A stretch of DNA of 6,680 nucleotides, taken from the NCBI GenBank assembly GCA_016840185.1, contig JAEOSV010000267.1, forward strand, positions 1 to 6,680, read 5' to 3'. Position numbers and translations under genes: made by a program. Below, in pieces: positions 5,416 to 6,680 of this stretch. The stretch comes from Candidatus Hermodarchaeota archaeon (GTDB taxonomy: Archaea; Asgardarchaeota; Hermodarchaeia; Hermodarchaeales; Hermodarchaeaceae). The notes under the pieces are model-generated. The model did not search any database. It saw only the letters and a program-made list of their open reading frames with translations, and was not told the DNA's origin. Positions within the stretch are counted from its first letter, which is position 1. Each line of letters begins with the position of its first letter.

Positions 5416-6546
5416 CTAGCCATATTCAACCTTTACAGAGTCATGACCACATTTTGCGACGCAATCTAGACAAAGGAGGCATTCAGCGTCATGGATGGGT
5501 CCAAAGGGTTTGGCCATGACATCGATGCCAACAGGGCAAGATTGCTTACAGCGTGGAGAATCGCAGGTGGGACCAAGACATTCGGTAGCACTTCGACTAA
5601 CTGTGAGGAAGCTGAATTGTCCGACAAGACCCATCATAGCGCCGGTTGGACAAAGATAACGGCAGAAGGGTCGGGTGATGAAAAGTGCCATGAATAGTAT
5701 AACTGCGAGGAATCCGAGGCGGATATACATGGCCCAACTCCATGCAATGAAGGGAGGATTCCATTGTGTTAGTATTGGTGATACTATTCCATTGAGATAG
5801 AGGTATGGAAGTATAACAAAGAATGTGCCTGATGGGTTGAGGGCGGCCCAAAATGCAGTGGCAAACGCTGAACCGAAAGCGCCTTGTGATACTGCTTGTC
5901 GTAATCCTTCATCAATTCCGAGAAAGGTCCACATCCCGAGCCAGGCAATGAAAAATAGCACAATGAAGAGAATGACATATTTAATGCTCTTAAGGCGTTG
6001 ATCGGTCTTTTTGGAAAGATATCGTTTTCGGATTGGAGTGAGGGCGAAGAGGTCTTGAACGAAACCAAAAGGGCAAATCCAGCCACAGAAACTGCGACCA
6101 ACAAGTATAGGAACAATGAGGATGACACCAATGGCGATGTAGGGAAACATACCCTGTTGTCCAATGAGCTGAATCATATCGAAGAAGCTGGTGCCCGTGC
6201 CTTGGGCAATTCCTTGGGGCATATCGAATGGCATAGGAATATACGCAAAGATAGGAATGAGCCAGGCGATACCGGCGAAAACAGTATCCATGAGTGGGTC
6301 ATAGCCGAGGACAAAAACAATACCTGCATAGAATAAGACAAGGAAGGCGGAGAGTTGTACAATGAATCGGATGACGCGAATAGCGAGGAGTTCTTCGAAG
6401 GTTTTTTTTACCCAGTAGTGGAGGGTTTTGTGTGGACGCGATTTTTCTAGGAGGTTTTTCTTCCATCGTGTAAAGGGGCGACCTATCCGGTCCCAGATGC
6501 GTTCATATGCTTCTTCTGGTTCGGTTCCGTTGTCGGTTTCACTCAC
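5416..6546 (-). CDS. Polyferredoxin-type 4Fe-4S membrane protein, NapH/NosR/CcoG-like (376 aa)
   Basis: This family passes electrons across or along the membrane, between quinones, flavins and extracytoplasmic redox partners. The N-terminus (1-58) is polar and basic. Hydrophobic segments occur at about 59-80, 88-104, 133-150, 187-208, 240-258 and 273-290. The hallmark CxxxCP motifs are present twice: CGWICPFG (C154, C158) and CRYLCPTG (C295, C299), each just after a membrane segment. The C-terminus carries two Fe-S sites. The second, C356-x2-C359-x2-C362-x3-C366, is canonical except that Gly replaces the usual Pro. The first, C323-x4-C328-x4-C333-x3-C337-P, has widened spacing. Start is GTG at 6546, with AAGGGG (6556-6561) 9 bases upstream. 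It is the second visible gene of an operon, 13 bases after the stop of a partial gene and 20 bases before the zinc-protein gene. The physiological partner cannot be told from this window. Confidence 0.9.
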   Translation of the reverse strand: MSETDNGTEPEEAYERIWDRIGRPFTRWKKNLLEKSRPHKTLHYWVKKTFEELLAIRVIRFIVQLSAFLVLFYAGIVFVLGYDPLMDTVFAGIAWLIPIFAYIPMPFDMPQGIAQGTGTSFFDMIQLIGQQGMFPYIAIGVILIVPILVGRSFCGWICPFGFVQDLFALTPIRKRYLSKKTDQRLKSIKYVILFIVLFFIAWLGMWTFLGIDEGLRQAVSQGAFGSAFATAFWAALNPSGTFFVILPYLYLNGIVSPILTQWNPPFIAWSWAMYIRLGFLAVILFMALFITRPFCRYLCPTGAMMGLVGQFSFLTVSRSATECLGPTCDSPRCKQSCPVGIDVMAKPFGPIHDAECLLCLDCVAKCGHDSVKVEYG

Positions 6547-6555
6547 AGTCGTTAT

Positions 6556-6561
6556 CCCCTT
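6556..6561 (-). promoter_or_regulatory. Ribosome binding site overlapping the upstream stop codon
   Basis: AAGGGG, 9 bases before the GTG at 6546, shares its first bases with the TAA (6560-6562) that ends the upstream partial gene. This supports the GTG start and suggests translational coupling within an operon. Confidence 0.55.
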
Positions 6562-6680
6562 AGGGTGGTATAGGTTGTGGGAAGTAAGGTGTATAAATGT
6601 CAGAAAAGACTTGGAGCCAAGAGCGAACTACCTCATGTTGCCCTAGTGATATTCCAAAGGCAAGCGCAGCTAATCCTACA
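6560..6680 (-). CDS. C-terminal fragment of an unidentified gene, cut by the window edge
   Basis: On the minus strand a frame stays open from the window edge to TAA at 6560-6562, giving 39 residues. It begins with a hydrophobic stretch (VGLAALAFGISLG), continues with an amphipathic segment around HEVVRSWLQVFSDIY, and ends with a Pro/Tyr-rich tail (PYFPQPIPP). The hydrophobic start suggests the end of a membrane or membrane-associated protein. Its stop overlaps the ribosome binding site of the polyferredoxin gene, so it is probably the preceding gene of the same operon and could be a redox partner. The fragment is too short to name, and a non-coding explanation is possible. Confidence 0.5.
   Translation of the reverse strand, partial: VGLAALAFGISLGQHEVVRSWLQVFSDIYTPYFPQPIPP

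Noticed and set aside
5998..6336. A 112-codon plus-strand frame, and 5784-6164 on the minus strand.
   Set aside because: Both overlap the polyferredoxin gene, whose cysteine motifs and membrane segments fix the true frame.
6591..6598. ATTTATAC on the minus strand as a TATA box for the polyferredoxin gene.
   Set aside because: Its distance is right, but it lies inside the apparent end of the upstream coding frame and the genes look co-transcribed; an internal promoter remains possible but is unsupported.
1..6680. Search for tRNA, rRNA, CRISPR repeats, transposases, integrases and toxin-antitoxin pairs.
   Set aside because: Nothing with the needed structure or motifs was seen by eye; the ATPase alone does not make a defence system.

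Overview
The window looks like ordinary chromosomal DNA from an archaeon. The evidence is an archaeal-type HerA/DUF87 ATPase, small winged-helix proteins, a type II membrane protein with a heavily N-glycosylatable ectodomain, TATA-like boxes about 40-50 bases upstream of several starts, and Shine-Dalgarno-led ATG/GTG starts. The moderate GC content and mixture of proteins would fit an Asgard-type or TACK-type lineage, but no lineage marker is present, so that placement is a guess. I see no rRNA, tRNA, CRISPR array, insertion sequence or phage gene.

Layout, left to right. Positions 45-695 (minus) encode a soluble protein with two apparent winged-helix domains. Its own TATA box and ribosome binding site argue for a start at 695 rather than the longer open frame. 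Positions 821-2248 (minus) encode a membrane-anchored protein with a very basic cytoplasmic tail, one membrane helix, a polyproline hinge and an ectodomain with 13 N-glycosylation sequons. It is divergent from a small acidic-tailed winged-helix protein (2382-2744, plus). The roughly 130-base gap between them holds a TATA-like element usable on both strands and a perfect 14-base palindrome. Positions 2766-4304 (minus, convergent with the small regulator) encode a HerA-like hexameric ATPase with a C-terminal coiled coil. Divergent from it, 4522-5160 (plus) encodes a 212-residue protein I do not recognise. The 217-base gap between these two carries strong ribosome binding sites for both, a TATA box for the ATPase, and an uncertain 61-codon frame.

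The right end is a minus-strand operon read from the window edge inward. It holds the last 39 codons of an unidentified gene (ending at 6560), a polytopic polyferredoxin-type membrane protein (5416-6546), and a 74-residue zinc-binding protein (5171-5395). Gaps are 13 and 20 bases, and ribosome binding sites lie in or across the preceding stop region. The operon ends 10 bases from the convergent 212-residue gene.

Functionally, the clearest units are a membrane electron-transfer module on the right, a DNA-processing ATPase in the middle without its usual NurA nuclease partner in view, and a cell-surface protein on the left. I see no proof of a new multi-gene system. The best leads are the ATPase paired with the orphan 212-residue protein, the palindrome next to the small regulator, and the unusual cysteine spacing in the polyferredoxin.
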